From Paenibacillus ferrarius (GTDB lineage Bacteria > Bacillota > Bacilli > Paenibacillales > NBRC-103111), in NCBI RefSeq assembly GCF_002027705.1, contig NZ_MBTG01000011.1:1-64000 (forward strand): DNA of 64,000 bases. Reading direction: 5' to 3'. Of this stretch, positions 53,533-63,531 are shown in pieces. The position numbers and the translations under genes are program-made. Position 1 is the first letter of the stretch, and every line of letters starts with the position of its first letter. The notes below the pieces were generated by a model. The model saw nothing but the letters and a program-made list of their open reading frames with translations. It was not told the origin of the DNA and did no database searches.

Positions 53533-54897
53533 ATGGGAATTGATACGGTACTATGGAGCAAGCTGGTGACAGGAATGACACTAGGGTTCCATATGATATT
53601 CGCGACAATTGGTGTCGGTATCCCTCTCATGATCGCGATTGCTGAGCTCATCGGCATCCGCAAGCAAGATTCTCACTACACACTGATGGCTAAGAGGTGG
53701 GCGCGGGGGTTTGTTATATCCGTCGCAGTCGGTGTCGTAACAGGCACGGCAATCTCACTGCAACTGGCATTGGTGTGGCCGAATTTTATGAAGTTGGCGG
53801 GGAACGTCATTGCGCTTCCGTTATTCATGGAGGTATTTGCATTCTTTTTTGAAGCTATCTTTCTAGGCATTTATCTGTATACGTGGGATCGGTTCAAGAA
53901 CCCATATATTCATTGGCTGCTCACACTCCCCATTGTCGCAGGGGCAGGCATGTCTGCTGTTTTTATCACGACTGTGAATGGTTTTATGAACCAACCTGGG
54001 GGATTTACCATGCAAGGCGGACAATTTACAGCCGTTAACCCGGTGCAAGCGATGCTGAATACGGCGACGTTCTCCAAAGTGTTCCATGTATTAAGCTCGG
54101 CCTACTTAACAGGAGCGGCTCTGCTAGCAGGAATTGCGGCCTTTACGATGCTTAGAAAAGGGGTCACTGGATACCACAAAAAAGCGTTAAAGCTTATGAT
54201 GGCCGTTGTCATGTTGTTCGGACTGCTAAACACCGTAGCTGGAGATGCGTCCGCCAAGTTCTTGGCCGAGCATCAACCGGAAAAGCTGGCTGCTGCGGAA
54301 TGGCATTTTGAGACGGAGAGCGGCGCGGATTTGATTCTATTTGGATGGCTTAATGCCGAGCATAAAATTATAGGCGCACTTCACCTGCCGAAGATTCTCA
54401 GCTTCCTGGCTTTTGGAAATTTTAACGCGAAAGTAACAGGTCTGAATGAATTTCCTCCAGATGAACAACCTCCGCTCCTTGTGCATTATTTTTTTGACTT
54501 GATGGCTGGCATAGGGTTTGCGTTATTGGGCATGTCCGTTCTGTATTTCCTATTTACATTATGGAAAAAACGCAATGAGCACAACAAATGGCTACTTCGC
54601 ATTATTGCTTTAGGCACGCCGCTCGCATTCCTGGGAGTCGAGCTGGGCTGGTTTTACGCCGAGTTGGGGCGGCAGCCGTGGATTTTACGAGGATATATGC
54701 GTGTAGAAGAAGCGGCGACGACATCGCCAAGCGTGAGAATTCTTTTTTTCCTCTTCCTTCTTCTCTACATCGTTTTAGGCATGGTTAGCGTTCTTGTACT
54801 TCGGCGCTTATTCAACAATAATCTGGCAGAAGCTGAGATGGAGAAGTGGGCGCAGCATGCGGGCGACAAGAGGACAGGGAAGGGAGCGCATGTCTGA
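53533..54897 (+). CDS. cydA: Cytochrome bd ubiquinol oxidase subunit I
   Basis: A 454-residue membrane subunit with about nine helices. It binds the hemes and the quinol in a terminal oxidase that reduces oxygen to water. Heme ligand His is in 'GFHMIFATIGVGIP', and the paired acidic residues in 'FMEVFAFFFEAIFLGIYLY' are the known proton-path Glu residues. The Q-loop is short, as in Gram-positive enzymes, and 'LGRQPWILRGYMR' is the conserved late motif. AAGGGAGG lies 9 bases before the ATG. First gene of cydABDC; it shares one base with cydB. Confidence 0.95.
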   Translation: MGIDTVLWSKLVTGMTLGFHMIFATIGVGIPLMIAIAELIGIRKQDSHYTLMAKRWARGFVISVAVGVVTGTAISLQLALVWPNFMKLAGNVIALPLFMEVFAFFFEAIFLGIYLYTWDRFKNPYIHWLLTLPIVAGAGMSAVFITTVNGFMNQPGGFTMQGGQFTAVNPVQAMLNTATFSKVFHVLSSAYLTGAALLAGIAAFTMLRKGVTGYHKKALKLMMAVVMLFGLLNTVAGDASAKFLAEHQPEKLAAAEWHFETESGADLILFGWLNAEHKIIGALHLPKILSFLAFGNFNAKVTGLNEFPPDEQPPLLVHYFFDLMAGIGFALLGMSVLYFLFTLWKKRNEHNKWLLRIIALGTPLAFLGVELGWFYAELGRQPWILRGYMRVEEAATTSPSVRILFFLFLLLYIVLGMVSVLVLRRLFNNNLAEAEMEKWAQHAGDKRTGKGAHV

Positions 54898-55910
54898 TGA
54901 GTTACGATTTGATTGGAATTTCGGTACTTTGGCTGTTTTTGTACGGGTATCTTATTATAGCCTCCATTGACTTTGGAGCCGGTTTCTTTGCCTTTTATGC
55001 CCACTTGACCAAGCAGGACCCCCTCATAAATCGTCTGATTTCTCGTTATTTGTCACCCGTATGGGAGATCACAAATGTATTTTTCGTCTTTTTCTACATC
55101 GGCATGATCGGATTTTTTCCGGATACAGCCTATTACTATGGCTCGGCGCTGCTTGTTCCGGGGAGTGTTGCGATCGTGCTGCTTGCTATTCGCGGTTCGT
55201 TCTATGCATTTGAAAACTATGGTTCCAAAAATAATATCGTCTATCTGTTTTTGTACGGCGCATCGGGTTTGCTGATCCCGGCTTCGTTGTCTGTGACGCT
55301 GGCCCTGTCTGAAGGCGGCTTTATCTTGAAGCAGGATCAGACGGTTTCTCTGGATTACTGGGCTTTATTTAGCAATCCATTGTCGTGGAGCATCGTTGGA
55401 TTGGCGATTGTGTCTGTCTTGTTTATTAGCGCCTGTTTTCTGGCGTTTTACGCTTCACGGGCAGAGGATCACACTGCGCTAAAGCTAATGCGGACCTATG
55501 CGCTTTTCTGGAGCACGCCGGCGATTATTATCGCCCTGACAGCCTTTATCTATTTGGGCCAACACAATGAGCGACATTATCAAAATATGATGGATTTATG
55601 GTGGATGCTTGCACTTTCTGTTGCCTTTTTCATGATTGCGATGTGGCTGTTATACCGCGGTCGCCGCTATGGGCTAGCATTTGTTTGCATCATGCTGCAA
55701 TTTTTCTGTGCCTTTTTCGCTTACGGGATTGGGCAGTATCCCTATATTCTTGATCCCTACATTACGATTCAGAGCAGTGTCACCTCATCCTCAATGGGCT
55801 TCGCGCTAGTTGTCGTATTTATCGGGGGCATGTGTCTATTGATTCCTTCCCTTATTTTGGTTTTCAAGCTGTTCCTGTTCGATGCGGATTACGTGAAAGG
55901 GGAAAAATAG
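54897..55910 (+). CDS. cydB: Cytochrome bd ubiquinol oxidase subunit II
   Basis: A 337-residue, eight-helix membrane subunit that stabilises the heme-bearing subunit. The family signature 'LYGYLIIASIDFGAGFFAFYA' is near the N-terminus and 'YFGQHNE'-like 'IYLGQHNERHYQNM' lies in the middle. The ATG at 54897 overlaps the cydA stop by one base (TGATG). An upstream in-frame start at 54846 is inside cydA and unlikely. The ABC exporter genes cydD and cydC follow, needed for assembly. Confidence 0.94.
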   Translation: MSYDLIGISVLWLFLYGYLIIASIDFGAGFFAFYAHLTKQDPLINRLISRYLSPVWEITNVFFVFFYIGMIGFFPDTAYYYGSALLVPGSVAIVLLAIRGSFYAFENYGSKNNIVYLFLYGASGLLIPASLSVTLALSEGGFILKQDQTVSLDYWALFSNPLSWSIVGLAIVSVLFISACFLAFYASRAEDHTALKLMRTYALFWSTPAIIIALTAFIYLGQHNERHYQNMMDLWWMLALSVAFFMIAMWLLYRGRRYGLAFVCIMLQFFCAFFAYGIGQYPYILDPYITIQSSVTSSSMGFALVVVFIGGMCLLIPSLILVFKLFLFDADYVKGEK

Positions 55911-55952
55911 GCCGATTACTCGCAGGTTATTACCATAAAGGAGCTGAGTTGG

Positions 55953-57719
55953 GTGAAGGGGAAAAGAAGCTTAATCGCTATACAGATGACTGCCCAACGC
56001 AAACGTCTCATTTACCTGGTATTCATCTCGCTCGCACTAGGCGCCGCCATTGTAAGTCAGGCTGCATTGCTGGCTGAAGCCGTCCAGCGGATCTTTGTGG
56101 AGGGAGTATCTTTTTCATCGGTTTCCCTACTGCTCGGCATCCTACTGATCGTGATGGCGATACGTACACTGTTGTCATATGGGAACGGGACAGTTGGTTT
56201 GCAAATGGCAGCAACCGCCAAAAAAAATATGCGAGCAGCCGTGCTTCAGAATTTTACGCATGCTTCCATGCCTTCCTCTCTTCGAGGGCAAACGGGGGGA
56301 AAGGTCAGTATGGCGCTGGATGCTGTGGATGAGGCGGATAGTTATTTCAGTCAATACATGCCACGTATGGTGGAAACGGTCATTATCCCCATTCTGATTT
56401 TAGTCGTTACGTTTACCCAACATGCCAATTCAGGGATCATCATGCTGGTTACGGCTCCGTTTATCCCGATTTTTATGATTTTGGTGGGGCTGAAAACGAA
56501 AAATAAATCAGAAGAAAAATATGCGCAGTTAGCCGAGTTTGCCGGTACATTTCTAGATTCCCTTCAAGGGCTCGTTACGTTAAAAATATTCGGACGGGCC
56601 CGCCGTCAGCAGCAAGAAATCGAACGCAGTAGCTTAAAATACTGTGATGCCACAATGGATATTTTGAAGATTGCGTTTACGAATACCCTCATGATGGAAT
56701 CGATTGTGATGCTGAGCATCGGGATTGTTGCTCTCGAACTGGCCATTCAGCTGCTTGTCTTCAAATCGATGTCGTTTCGCACTGCCTTTTTTGTTTTGCT
56801 GCTCGTGCCCGAGTTTTACAGCTTACTAAAGAGTTCGGGCACAGCTTTTCACAATGGGCGAACCAGTATGGGGGCGATTAGCAAGGTTGAAACCATGCTC
56901 GCGGACACGAACGATAGAAACGATCTGAAGGATCAGCCGATAGGGCTCCGGACATTTCCGAAGAAGCTGTTTCCAATGCCGCCCACCATTGAATTGGACA
57001 ATGTCCGGTTTCAGTATGCACCTGACTCATTTGAGCTGAATACAGGTTCGATCACAATTGGACCAGGAGATCATATTGCCCTTGTTGGTCATAGCGGATC
57101 CGGCAAAACAACCTTGCTCCATCTTATAGCGGGATTACTAAAACCGGCGTCGGGGACCATTTTAGTGAATGGAAACCCGCTTACTCAACAGAATGAGACG
57201 ATATGGTTCGAACATATTAGCTACATTACGCAGCATCCTTACATTTTTGCAGGTACCTTCGCCGATAATATCGCGATCGGTGCCGGGCGGAAAGTCTCCA
57301 GGGCTGAAATTGAGGCGGCGGCTGCGGACGCGGGTCTTTCGAAGGTTGTATCCCAACTGGAGCAGGGATTTGATACCCCTGTCGGTGAAGGCGGTAGAGG
57401 ACTATCCGGTGGGGAAAAGCAACGGCTTGCTGTAGCGCGGGCTTTTTTGAAGCGACCCTCCATTATTTTGTTCGATGAGCCGACCGTCGGACTCGATCTT
57501 CACACCGAGAGCATTCTGCAACATTCGATTGGAACCTTGGCAAAATCGGCGACGATGATTACGGTAGCTCACCGATTGTATACCATTCGAAATGCGGACA
57601 ACATTTTGTTTATGGACCATGGCGTCCTAGTGGGCTCGGGACATCACGAAGAGCTTATGAAACGCCTGCCTGCGTATGCAGAGATGGTCGATGTCCAACG
57701 CAAAGGGGTGCCGGGATGA
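55953..57719 (+). CDS. cydD: Thiol reductant ABC exporter subunit CydD
   Basis: A 588-residue half-transporter: six membrane helices, then an ATPase domain. Walker A is 'LVGHSGSGKTTLL' (about residue 376), the signature 'GGRGLSGGEKQRLAVARAFL' and Walker B 'SIILFDEPTVGLD'. With CydC it exports cysteine or glutathione-type thiols across the membrane, which is required for cytochrome bd assembly in E. coli. GTG start at 55953 follows GGAG by 10 bases. The 4-base overlap with cydC marks a coupled pair. Confidence 0.93.
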   Translation: MKGKRSLIAIQMTAQRKRLIYLVFISLALGAAIVSQAALLAEAVQRIFVEGVSFSSVSLLLGILLIVMAIRTLLSYGNGTVGLQMAATAKKNMRAAVLQNFTHASMPSSLRGQTGGKVSMALDAVDEADSYFSQYMPRMVETVIIPILILVVTFTQHANSGIIMLVTAPFIPIFMILVGLKTKNKSEEKYAQLAEFAGTFLDSLQGLVTLKIFGRARRQQQEIERSSLKYCDATMDILKIAFTNTLMMESIVMLSIGIVALELAIQLLVFKSMSFRTAFFVLLLVPEFYSLLKSSGTAFHNGRTSMGAISKVETMLADTNDRNDLKDQPIGLRTFPKKLFPMPPTIELDNVRFQYAPDSFELNTGSITIGPGDHIALVGHSGSGKTTLLHLIAGLLKPASGTILVNGNPLTQQNETIWFEHISYITQHPYIFAGTFADNIAIGAGRKVSRAEIEAAAADAGLSKVVSQLEQGFDTPVGEGGRGLSGGEKQRLAVARAFLKRPSIILFDEPTVGLDLHTESILQHSIGTLAKSATMITVAHRLYTIRNADNILFMDHGVLVGSGHHEELMKRLPAYAEMVDVQRKGVPG

Positions 57720-59443
57720 ACGAGTTCGCTGTTTTGTTCCAAGCTATGATTCGGGAGCGCAAAGATATTATTCTTTCGATTTTAGGCGGATTTGTCGCCG
57801 GTATTGCCGGTGTGATCCTCTTTTCTGCGAGCGGATATCTGATTTCGCAAACGGTGTTTGCACCTCCGCTTTATACGCTGATCGTACTTACTTCGTTGGT
57901 CAAGCTGCTTGGTTTACTTCGAGCGGTGAGTCGTTATGGCGAGCGCTTATATTCACACCGAGCGACATTCTCTATGCTTAGCCGTTTGCGATCATCCTTT
58001 TTTGCCAAGCTCATTCCTTTAACGCCAGGCATTTTAAATAAAAACCGAAGCGGGGATCTGCTTGCACGAATCGTTGGGGATGTAGAGAGTTTGCAGCACT
58101 ATTTTTTACGCGTCGCGTATCCGCCGATCATTGTTGTCATGGTGTTCTTGACGACAATGCTGGCTGCCGCCTCCTTTTCTTTCTGGATGGCTTGCTTGAT
58201 GCTGCTCGGTATGCTGGGAACCGTATTGGTCGTGCCGGGAATCGTATTGCTAGGATATCGGAAAATCAATGGCCATGTTCGCAAGCAGCGAGCGCTGTTG
58301 TCTACGGAAGTAACAGAGGTGTTGTATGGTTTCCGGGACCTTAAAGTTTATGGGCAGCTTGCGCAGCGGGAACAGCAACTTCGCCAAGCTTCTGCTGCAT
58401 TGGCAGCCGAGCAGCAGCGAGCGGCCGGACAACTGCTGCGTGGACAATCGATGCATGCTTTTGTCACATATCTGATTGCCTGGGGGGTGTTGGCACTTGG
58501 TGCTTATCTGATATCGGATGGGACGTTAGCTGGCGTATATCTGGCTATGCTTGTCATGGCCTCATTAACTGTATTTGAAGAAGCAGCGGCTATGGCCACG
58601 TTGCCAGCATATAAGCAAGATAGCGAACATGCAGCCAAGCGGCTGACGGAAGCAGTATTAACTCCTGCCATGCAGCCAGTGCAGCCAAGTCGTACGTTGA
58701 ATACCGACCATGCCGTTTCTATTGAACTATCCAGCGTTTCCTTACAATATGAAGGGGAGTGGAGGCCAGCGTTAAAGAACTTTTCGTTGCAAATTCCACC
58801 AGGATCCAAAACGGCGATTGTCGGACCTAGCGGTTCGGGAAAGTCCACGCTGATTGAGTTGTTGCTCAAGCTGCGTACGCCAACGGCTGGGGATTTGCGA
58901 CTGAGCGGCATATCGGTACAAGAGCTGGAGGAGTCGAGCATTTGGAAAACGGCTAATGTCGTGCTGCAGCAAAGCCATTTTTTCCGGGGAACGATCCGGG
59001 ATAACTTGCTCATGGATGGTGAGAATCATTCTGACGGCGACCTATTGGATATTCTCGCTAAAGTGCAATTGCCGACCATTTCGTTAACGGACCCCGTGTA
59101 CGAAAAGGGAGAAAATTTATCGGATGGCGAAAAACAGCGCTTGGCCCTGGCGCGGGCCATGCTTCGCAAGGGAAAGCTATGGCTGCTGGATGAGCCGACG
59201 TCTTCGCTGGACTATGTGACAGAGCAACGTGTTTTGACGCACCTATACGAGCAGGCGTCCGAAGATACGCTTCTGCTAATCTGTCACCGGCTTAACGGTT
59301 TGGAAGGAATGGACAGAATCGTCGTTATGGAGCAAGGAAGGGTGATCGAAACGGGTTCTTATTCCGAGTTGATGGAGCAAAACGGCTATTTTTATAAGAT
59401 GAAACAAATTGAGTTGCAATTAATCGGCGAAACGGGGGACTAA
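57716..59443 (+). CDS. cydC: Thiol reductant ABC exporter subunit CydC
   Basis: A 575-residue half-transporter. The membrane domain begins 'ERKDIILSILGGFVAGIAGVILFSASGYLISQ', a typical CydC opening. The ATPase domain shows 'IVGPSGSGKSTLIELLLKL', 'GENLSDGEKQRLALARAML' and 'LWLLDEPTSSLD'. The signature reads LSDGE rather than LSGGE, which is common for one half of heterodimeric exporters. It is the last cyd gene, and no clear terminator follows. Confidence 0.93.
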   Translation: MNEFAVLFQAMIRERKDIILSILGGFVAGIAGVILFSASGYLISQTVFAPPLYTLIVLTSLVKLLGLLRAVSRYGERLYSHRATFSMLSRLRSSFFAKLIPLTPGILNKNRSGDLLARIVGDVESLQHYFLRVAYPPIIVVMVFLTTMLAAASFSFWMACLMLLGMLGTVLVVPGIVLLGYRKINGHVRKQRALLSTEVTEVLYGFRDLKVYGQLAQREQQLRQASAALAAEQQRAAGQLLRGQSMHAFVTYLIAWGVLALGAYLISDGTLAGVYLAMLVMASLTVFEEAAAMATLPAYKQDSEHAAKRLTEAVLTPAMQPVQPSRTLNTDHAVSIELSSVSLQYEGEWRPALKNFSLQIPPGSKTAIVGPSGSGKSTLIELLLKLRTPTAGDLRLSGISVQELEESSIWKTANVVLQQSHFFRGTIRDNLLMDGENHSDGDLLDILAKVQLPTISLTDPVYEKGENLSDGEKQRLALARAMLRKGKLWLLDEPTSSLDYVTEQRVLTHLYEQASEDTLLLICHRLNGLEGMDRIVVMEQGRVIETGSYSELMEQNGYFYKMKQIELQLIGETGD

Positions 59444-59566
59444 GCATTCTCTTTTTATACGACCTTTACGGTACTGTTTTTACCCAGACCATCTACCTCG
59501 TACGGAAACGGAAGAATAACATTCCTAAGCAGTATGCTTCTTTATTGTGAAAAGGTGGAAAATCTA

Positions 59567-60748
59567 ATGACAAAGACTAACCCTTTGCTAATTGTAATTT
59601 TGGCTTTAGGTGTATTCGGAATAATCACAACAGAAATGGGGATTATTGGTGTGCTACCTCAGGTAGCACAAAAATTTCACATAACTACCTCAGCGGCAGG
59701 AATACTTGTCAGTATTTTTGCCTTGGTCGTAGCACTGTCAGGGCCTTTTATAACCTTGCTATCTTCAGGTATAAATCGTAAATTCATTTTGTTAATATCG
59801 GTGCTAATGTTTGCGGTCTCCAACGTTGTTTATATTTTTACTATGAGCTTCAACGTAATGGTGGTATTTCGGATTATTCCCGCATTGGCGCATTCTGCTT
59901 TCTTTTCTGTAGCTCTTGTGGTGGCAGCATCATTGGTTTCTCCAGAGAAAAGCAGTCAAGCCGTGACCAAGGTGTTTACAGGTATTACAGCAGGATTTGC
60001 ATTTGGGGTGCCATTGACCTCTTATCTTGCAGAGCGAATTTCAGTTGAGGTAGCATTCATGTTTGGTGCCATAATTAGTTTCATAGCCTTTTTCGGCATA
60101 TTGATCTGGCTTCCTTCGATGCCTGTTAAAGAAAAAATGACTTATGGACAACAACTCAATGTTTTACGTAAACCTGATCTGTGGTTAAACATTGCGACCG
60201 TTATATTTTTATTTGCAGCTATGTTCTCTGTATATAGTTACTTTGCCGAATATCTTAGACAAGTAACACAAGTGAATGGCTCATGGATAAGCATTATGTT
60301 ATTCGTATTTGGATTGGTCATGATTTTGGGGAATTTCATATTTGGAGCCTTCGTGCAGAAAAACATTGCTCTCACAACAACCTTATTTCCTTTAATCTTA
60401 TTATGTATTTATATGATGCTTTATTTTTTAGGGATTCATTTTATTCCTATGTTTGTTCTAATCTTTCTATGGGGAATTGTCCATGCCGGCGGACTTATCA
60501 TTGGACAAAGCTGGCTGGTCATCGAATCACAGTCAGCTCCTGAATTTGGGAACAGCTTGTTTATAACCTTTGCGAATTTAGGAATAACGATTGGAACAAC
60601 TATCGGTGGCTGGTTTCTTTTGCAATGGGATGTACGTCAACTTGTATGGAGTGGAATTGGATTTACTGTACTAGCTTTTCTATTGATTATTATCAGAATA
60701 AAAGTTTATGGTAAGCCTGTAGCCCAAAAGTTGAATCTGCATCCCTAA
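59567..60748 (+). CDS. MFS transporter, DHA1/AraJ-type efflux permease
   Basis: A 393-residue transporter with twelve predicted membrane segments. The N-terminal 'LALGVFGIITTEMGIIGVLPQVAQKFHITTSAAGILVSIFALVVALSGP' and 'FITLLSSGINRKFILL' loop match the sugar/drug efflux group (AraJ, YdhP). ATG 59567 lies 9 bases after AAAAGGTGG. Base use is more A/T-rich than in cydDC. It is probably a separate transcription unit; substrate unknown. Confidence 0.88.
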   Translation: MTKTNPLLIVILALGVFGIITTEMGIIGVLPQVAQKFHITTSAAGILVSIFALVVALSGPFITLLSSGINRKFILLISVLMFAVSNVVYIFTMSFNVMVVFRIIPALAHSAFFSVALVVAASLVSPEKSSQAVTKVFTGITAGFAFGVPLTSYLAERISVEVAFMFGAIISFIAFFGILIWLPSMPVKEKMTYGQQLNVLRKPDLWLNIATVIFLFAAMFSVYSYFAEYLRQVTQVNGSWISIMLFVFGLVMILGNFIFGAFVQKNIALTTTLFPLILLCIYMMLYFLGIHFIPMFVLIFLWGIVHAGGLIIGQSWLVIESQSAPEFGNSLFITFANLGITIGTTIGGWFLLQWDVRQLVWSGIGFTVLAFLLIIIRIKVYGKPVAQKLNLHP

Positions 60749-60886
60749 TGAGCTTTTACTTATCTGACACTGAATGGTCATATTTTTCGAGGAAAATAAC
60801 TAATTCGGGCCATTCGACTAAACACATAAAACGCGATAATAGCAACAGGCATAGGGTTTAAGGTTCCATAAAGGAGTTGTGGAGGG

Positions 60887-61360
60887 GTGAGCCAAATCAA
60901 CAGAGTGTTGCTTGCAGAACCATCGCAAGAGCATAGAGAGCGGATCAAGTACCTGCTGGAGCTGGATCCGCTCTTTGAGGTCGTAGCGGAAACTGACTGC
61001 GGAAGGGATGCGATATCACTCGCCGATTCATTAAAGCCGGAGGTTGCGCTTGTTGCGGTTGAATTACACGATATGAAGGGTACACAGACCATTCAAGAAA
61101 TGAAAAAGATGAATCCCCAAATGTTAGTCGTATTGCAAGCGGAAAGCGCTGACGTTGAGTGTTTTTTTGAAGCTCTGAAAAGCGGGGCGCAAGGTTACTT
61201 GCTCAAGTCGCTGCATCCAGCTTCCTTTCACGAGTATCTGAGGTCGCTCGTGATCGAGGATGCGACTCTGCCGAGAGAGCTTGGATATCAAATTTTAAAG
61301 CAATTTGTTACCGAGAATAGCCCACATGGCGTACAGCCGAAATTAAAGAGTCGTACCTGA
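60887..61360 (+). CDS. Receiver-like protein lacking the phosphorylation Asp and output domain
   Basis: A 157-residue protein with a NarL-type receiver fold: 'NRVLLAEPSQEHRERIKYLLELDPLFEVVAE', 'MKKMNPQMLVVLQAESA' and 'EALKSGAQGYLLKSLHPASF' with the conserved Lys. The acceptor site, normally LLDLxMPxxxG, reads 'EVALVAVELHDMKG', so Asp is replaced by Ala, and the acidic pair is reduced to AEP. The helix-turn-helix that should follow is absent, the frame ending soon after 'LPRELGYQILKQFV'. It may be a non-phosphorylated receiver or a decayed regulator. GTG start after GGAG. No kinase gene nearby. Confidence 0.75.
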   Translation: MSQINRVLLAEPSQEHRERIKYLLELDPLFEVVAETDCGRDAISLADSLKPEVALVAVELHDMKGTQTIQEMKKMNPQMLVVLQAESADVECFFEALKSGAQGYLLKSLHPASFHEYLRSLVIEDATLPRELGYQILKQFVTENSPHGVQPKLKSRT

Positions 61361-61496
61361 GCTAGTCACTTATGCGTCTGACAAAGGAATTTTTATGTCT
61401 AAGGTAAGCTCGGAAAAAAAGAAATAACTTTCGTCCGTATTGATTGATCGAAAATACTGTATTGGGTACTGTCTGCAGAAGGAGCGTTTGGATCAA

Positions 61497-62045
61497 ATGA
61501 ACTCAAATGATCAACCAGCCAATAATAAAAATTATACGATTCCTATAATTGTAACGTCCTTGATTGTAAATTTTGTTATACTTCTTTTGTTTTTTTCACC
61601 GATAGGATACAAAGGAAGTATCAAATTTGATTTAGTCATCTTCCCGAGAATAAATGGAGTTTTAAATAGCTTTACGTTTATATTTTTGATATCGAGCTTA
61701 ATTGCAATATTGAGAAAAAACATTAAGGTGCACAAAGGTTTCATTCTTGCTTCCTTTACCTCGACATTATTATTTCTAGTTTCTTATTTAACATTTCACT
61801 ACATGTCCTCAGAAACAGCGACATTTGGCGGCCAAGGTATTATCAGACCCTTTTATTTTATTATTTTAATTTCGCACAGCATCCTTGCCGCAATAATTGT
61901 ACCGCTAGCCCTATTCACACTTGTTTGGGGATGGACGAATCAAATTCAAAAGCATCGGCGCATTGCTCGATGGACAATGCCTATTTGGCTATATGTCAGT
62001 TTTACTGGAGTAGTAGTGTTTTTAATGATGGAACCATATTACTGA
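61497..62045 (+). CDS. DUF420 family membrane protein (YozB/CtaM-like)
   Basis: A 182-residue protein with five predicted membrane helices and the DUF420 pattern: 'FPRINGVLNSFTFIFLISSL', 'KVHKGFILASFTSTLLFLVSYLTFHY' and 'RPFYFIILISHSILAAIIVPLALFTL'. The conserved His and Asn residues in those helices are present. A Staphylococcus member, CtaM, is needed for the heme-copper oxidase aa3, so a role in respiratory oxidase maturation is plausible, next to cydABDC. ATG 61497 lies 12 bases after GGAG. Confidence 0.85.
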   Translation: MNSNDQPANNKNYTIPIIVTSLIVNFVILLLFFSPIGYKGSIKFDLVIFPRINGVLNSFTFIFLISSLIAILRKNIKVHKGFILASFTSTLLFLVSYLTFHYMSSETATFGGQGIIRPFYFIILISHSILAAIIVPLALFTLVWGWTNQIQKHRRIARWTMPIWLYVSFTGVVVFLMMEPYY

Positions 62046-62097
62046 ACAAACTCGCTCATTGAGGGGAATACTAATTAGGAATCTTGGCAGTAGGCAA

Positions 62098-62144
62098 AAA
62101 AATGCGACACCTGATCTGGATTTTCCAGAGGGTGTCGCATTTTT
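62098..62144. terminator. Intrinsic terminator after DUF420 gene
   Basis: A 14-base stem (62098-62111 with 62131-62144) flanked by A and T runs contains an inner 5-base stem. It can act in both directions, for the DUF420 gene and for any minus-strand transcript from gap. Confidence 0.85.
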
Positions 62145-62171
62145 CTGCCATTGCCCCTTGTATTTGCATGC

Positions 62172-62372
62172 CTAACAGACCCGATTCAACGGAACAATAT
62201 CAGACAACCGGCTGTAGCTGATCGAGGAGATGGCGAACATAATCGAATAACTGGTGACCGTCAATGAAACGATGGATGAGGGCAAGTTAAAATAATGGCT
62301 TAAATCGTTTAACCCAAATTAAACATGGCTGTATTCATAGTGACCAATACAATGGTAATGCAAAGCAACGTA
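62172..62372 (-). pseudogene. MFS transporter N-terminal remnant
   Basis: The minus strand encodes 'LCITIVLVTMNTAMFNLG', a stop, then one base out of frame 'LNDLSHYFNLPSSIVSLTV' and 'TSYSIMFAISSISYSRLSDIVPLNRV'. This is the first two helices and loop of a DHA2-type (NorB/Tet-like) exporter, where GxLSD follows helix 2. The gene is frameshifted and cut off after about 75 codons. Its position downstream of gap, on the same strand, suggests a former co-transcribed exporter. Confidence 0.6.
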
Positions 62373-62486
62373 TAATGACCCCTTCGAGGGGAAGAAGGAG
62401 CGCTTCGTTCTTCTCGACTATCGTATTGTTGAGTGCATACTTCATCGAAGTTTTCTTCTTTCCATCTATTGATTTTGGGAAGTTAT

Positions 62487-63497
62487 TTACCTAGCTATTT
62501 TAGCGAAGTACTCCAGAGTGCGAACCAATTGGGCTGTATAAGACATTTCGTTATCGTACCAAGCTACGGTTTTCACCAGTTGCTGGTCACCGACTGTCAG
62601 AACTTTCGTCTGCGTGGCGTCGAAGAGCGAACCAAATGTGATACCTTTGATATCGGAAGATACGATCTCGTCTTCCGTGTATCCGTAAGTTTCTGGATCA
62701 GAGGCTTCTTTCATAGCGGTGTTAATTTCCTCAATCGTTACTTTGGTGTTCAATACGGCAACCAGCTCCGTTACGGAACCTGTTGCAACAGGCACACGTT
62801 GAGATGCGCCATCCAGCTTGCCCTTTAGTTCGGGAAGAACGAGGCCAATGGCTTTTGCAGCACCAGTAGAATAGGGAACAATGTTCTCTGAAGCGGCGCG
62901 TGCTGCTCTGAAGTCTCCTTTTGGATCCGGAGCGTCCAGTGTTTTCTGGTTGCCTGTAAAGGCGTGAATGGTCGTCATTAATCCGGATTGAATGCCAAAC
63001 TTATCGTGCAAAGTTTTAGCCATCGGGGCTAGGCAGTTCGTTGTGCAGGAAGCACCGGAAATAACCGTTTCCGTTCCGTCCAGCGTGTCATGGTTCACGT
63101 TGTATACGATCGTTTTCATGTCGCCTGTAGCAGGGGCGGAAATGACGACTTTCTTCGCTCCCCCTTTCAGGTGAAGCTCGGCTTTTTCTTTCGTGGTGAA
63201 GAAGCCTGTACATTCGAGCACAATGTCTACGCCAAGCTCGCCCCACGGGATTTCTTCAGGGTTACGGTTAGCCAGCACCTTAACCTCTTTCCCGTTTACT
63301 TTGAAGGTTCCGTCAAGAACTTCGATGTCACCACGAAAAGTGCCTTGCGTAGTATCATATTTGAGTAGATGAGCCAACATTTTAGCATTGGTAAGGTCGT
63401 TAATTGCCACTACCTCGACGCCTTCCACATCTTGAATTCGGCGAAAAGCGAGTCGCCCGATCCGTCCAAAACCGTTAATGCCTACTTTTACAGTCAT
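62487..63497 (-). CDS. gap: Glyceraldehyde-3-phosphate dehydrogenase (type I)
   Basis: A 336-residue cytosolic GAPDH, which oxidises glyceraldehyde 3-phosphate to 1,3-bisphosphoglycerate. The Rossmann motif '[11 protein letters not shown]', the NAD-favouring 'AINDLT', the catalytic Cys in '[13 protein letters not shown]' and His in '[10 protein letters not shown]' are intact. The sequence pattern is GapA-like (glycolytic) rather than GapB. ATG 63497 lies 8 bases after AGGAGG; TTG 63503 also reads in frame. Promoter and TetR-type operator are at 63598-63646. A broken copy lies at 53187 in opposite orientation. Confidence 0.96.
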   Translation of the reverse strand: MTVKVGINGFGRIGRLAFRRIQDVEGVEVVAINDLTNAKMLAHLLKYDTTQGTFRGDIEVLDGTFKVNGKEVKVLANRNPEEIPWGELGVDIVLECTGFFTTKEKAELHLKGGAKKVVISAPATGDMKTIVYNVNHDTLDGTETVISGASCTTNCLAPMAKTLHDKFGIQSGLMTTIHAFTGNQKTLDAPDPKGDFRAARAASENIVPYSTGAAKAIGLVLPELKGKLDGASQRVPVATGSVTELVAVLNTKVTIEEINTAMKEASDPETYGYTEDEIVSSDIKGITFGSLFDATQTKVLTVGDQQLVKTVAWYDNEMSYTAQLVRTLEYFAKIAR

Positions 63498-63531
63498 TCT
63501 CAAGTCCTCCTATAAGTTGTATTTATTCCAA

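Noticed and set aside
53453..53572. Short GTG frame running into cydA
   Set aside because: It overlaps the cydA start, matches nothing I recognise and has no good ribosome site.
60778..61092. Minus-strand frame of 104 codons opposite the receiver-like gene
   Set aside because: Low-complexity Ser-rich translation without a ribosome site; it is a shadow of the receiver gene.
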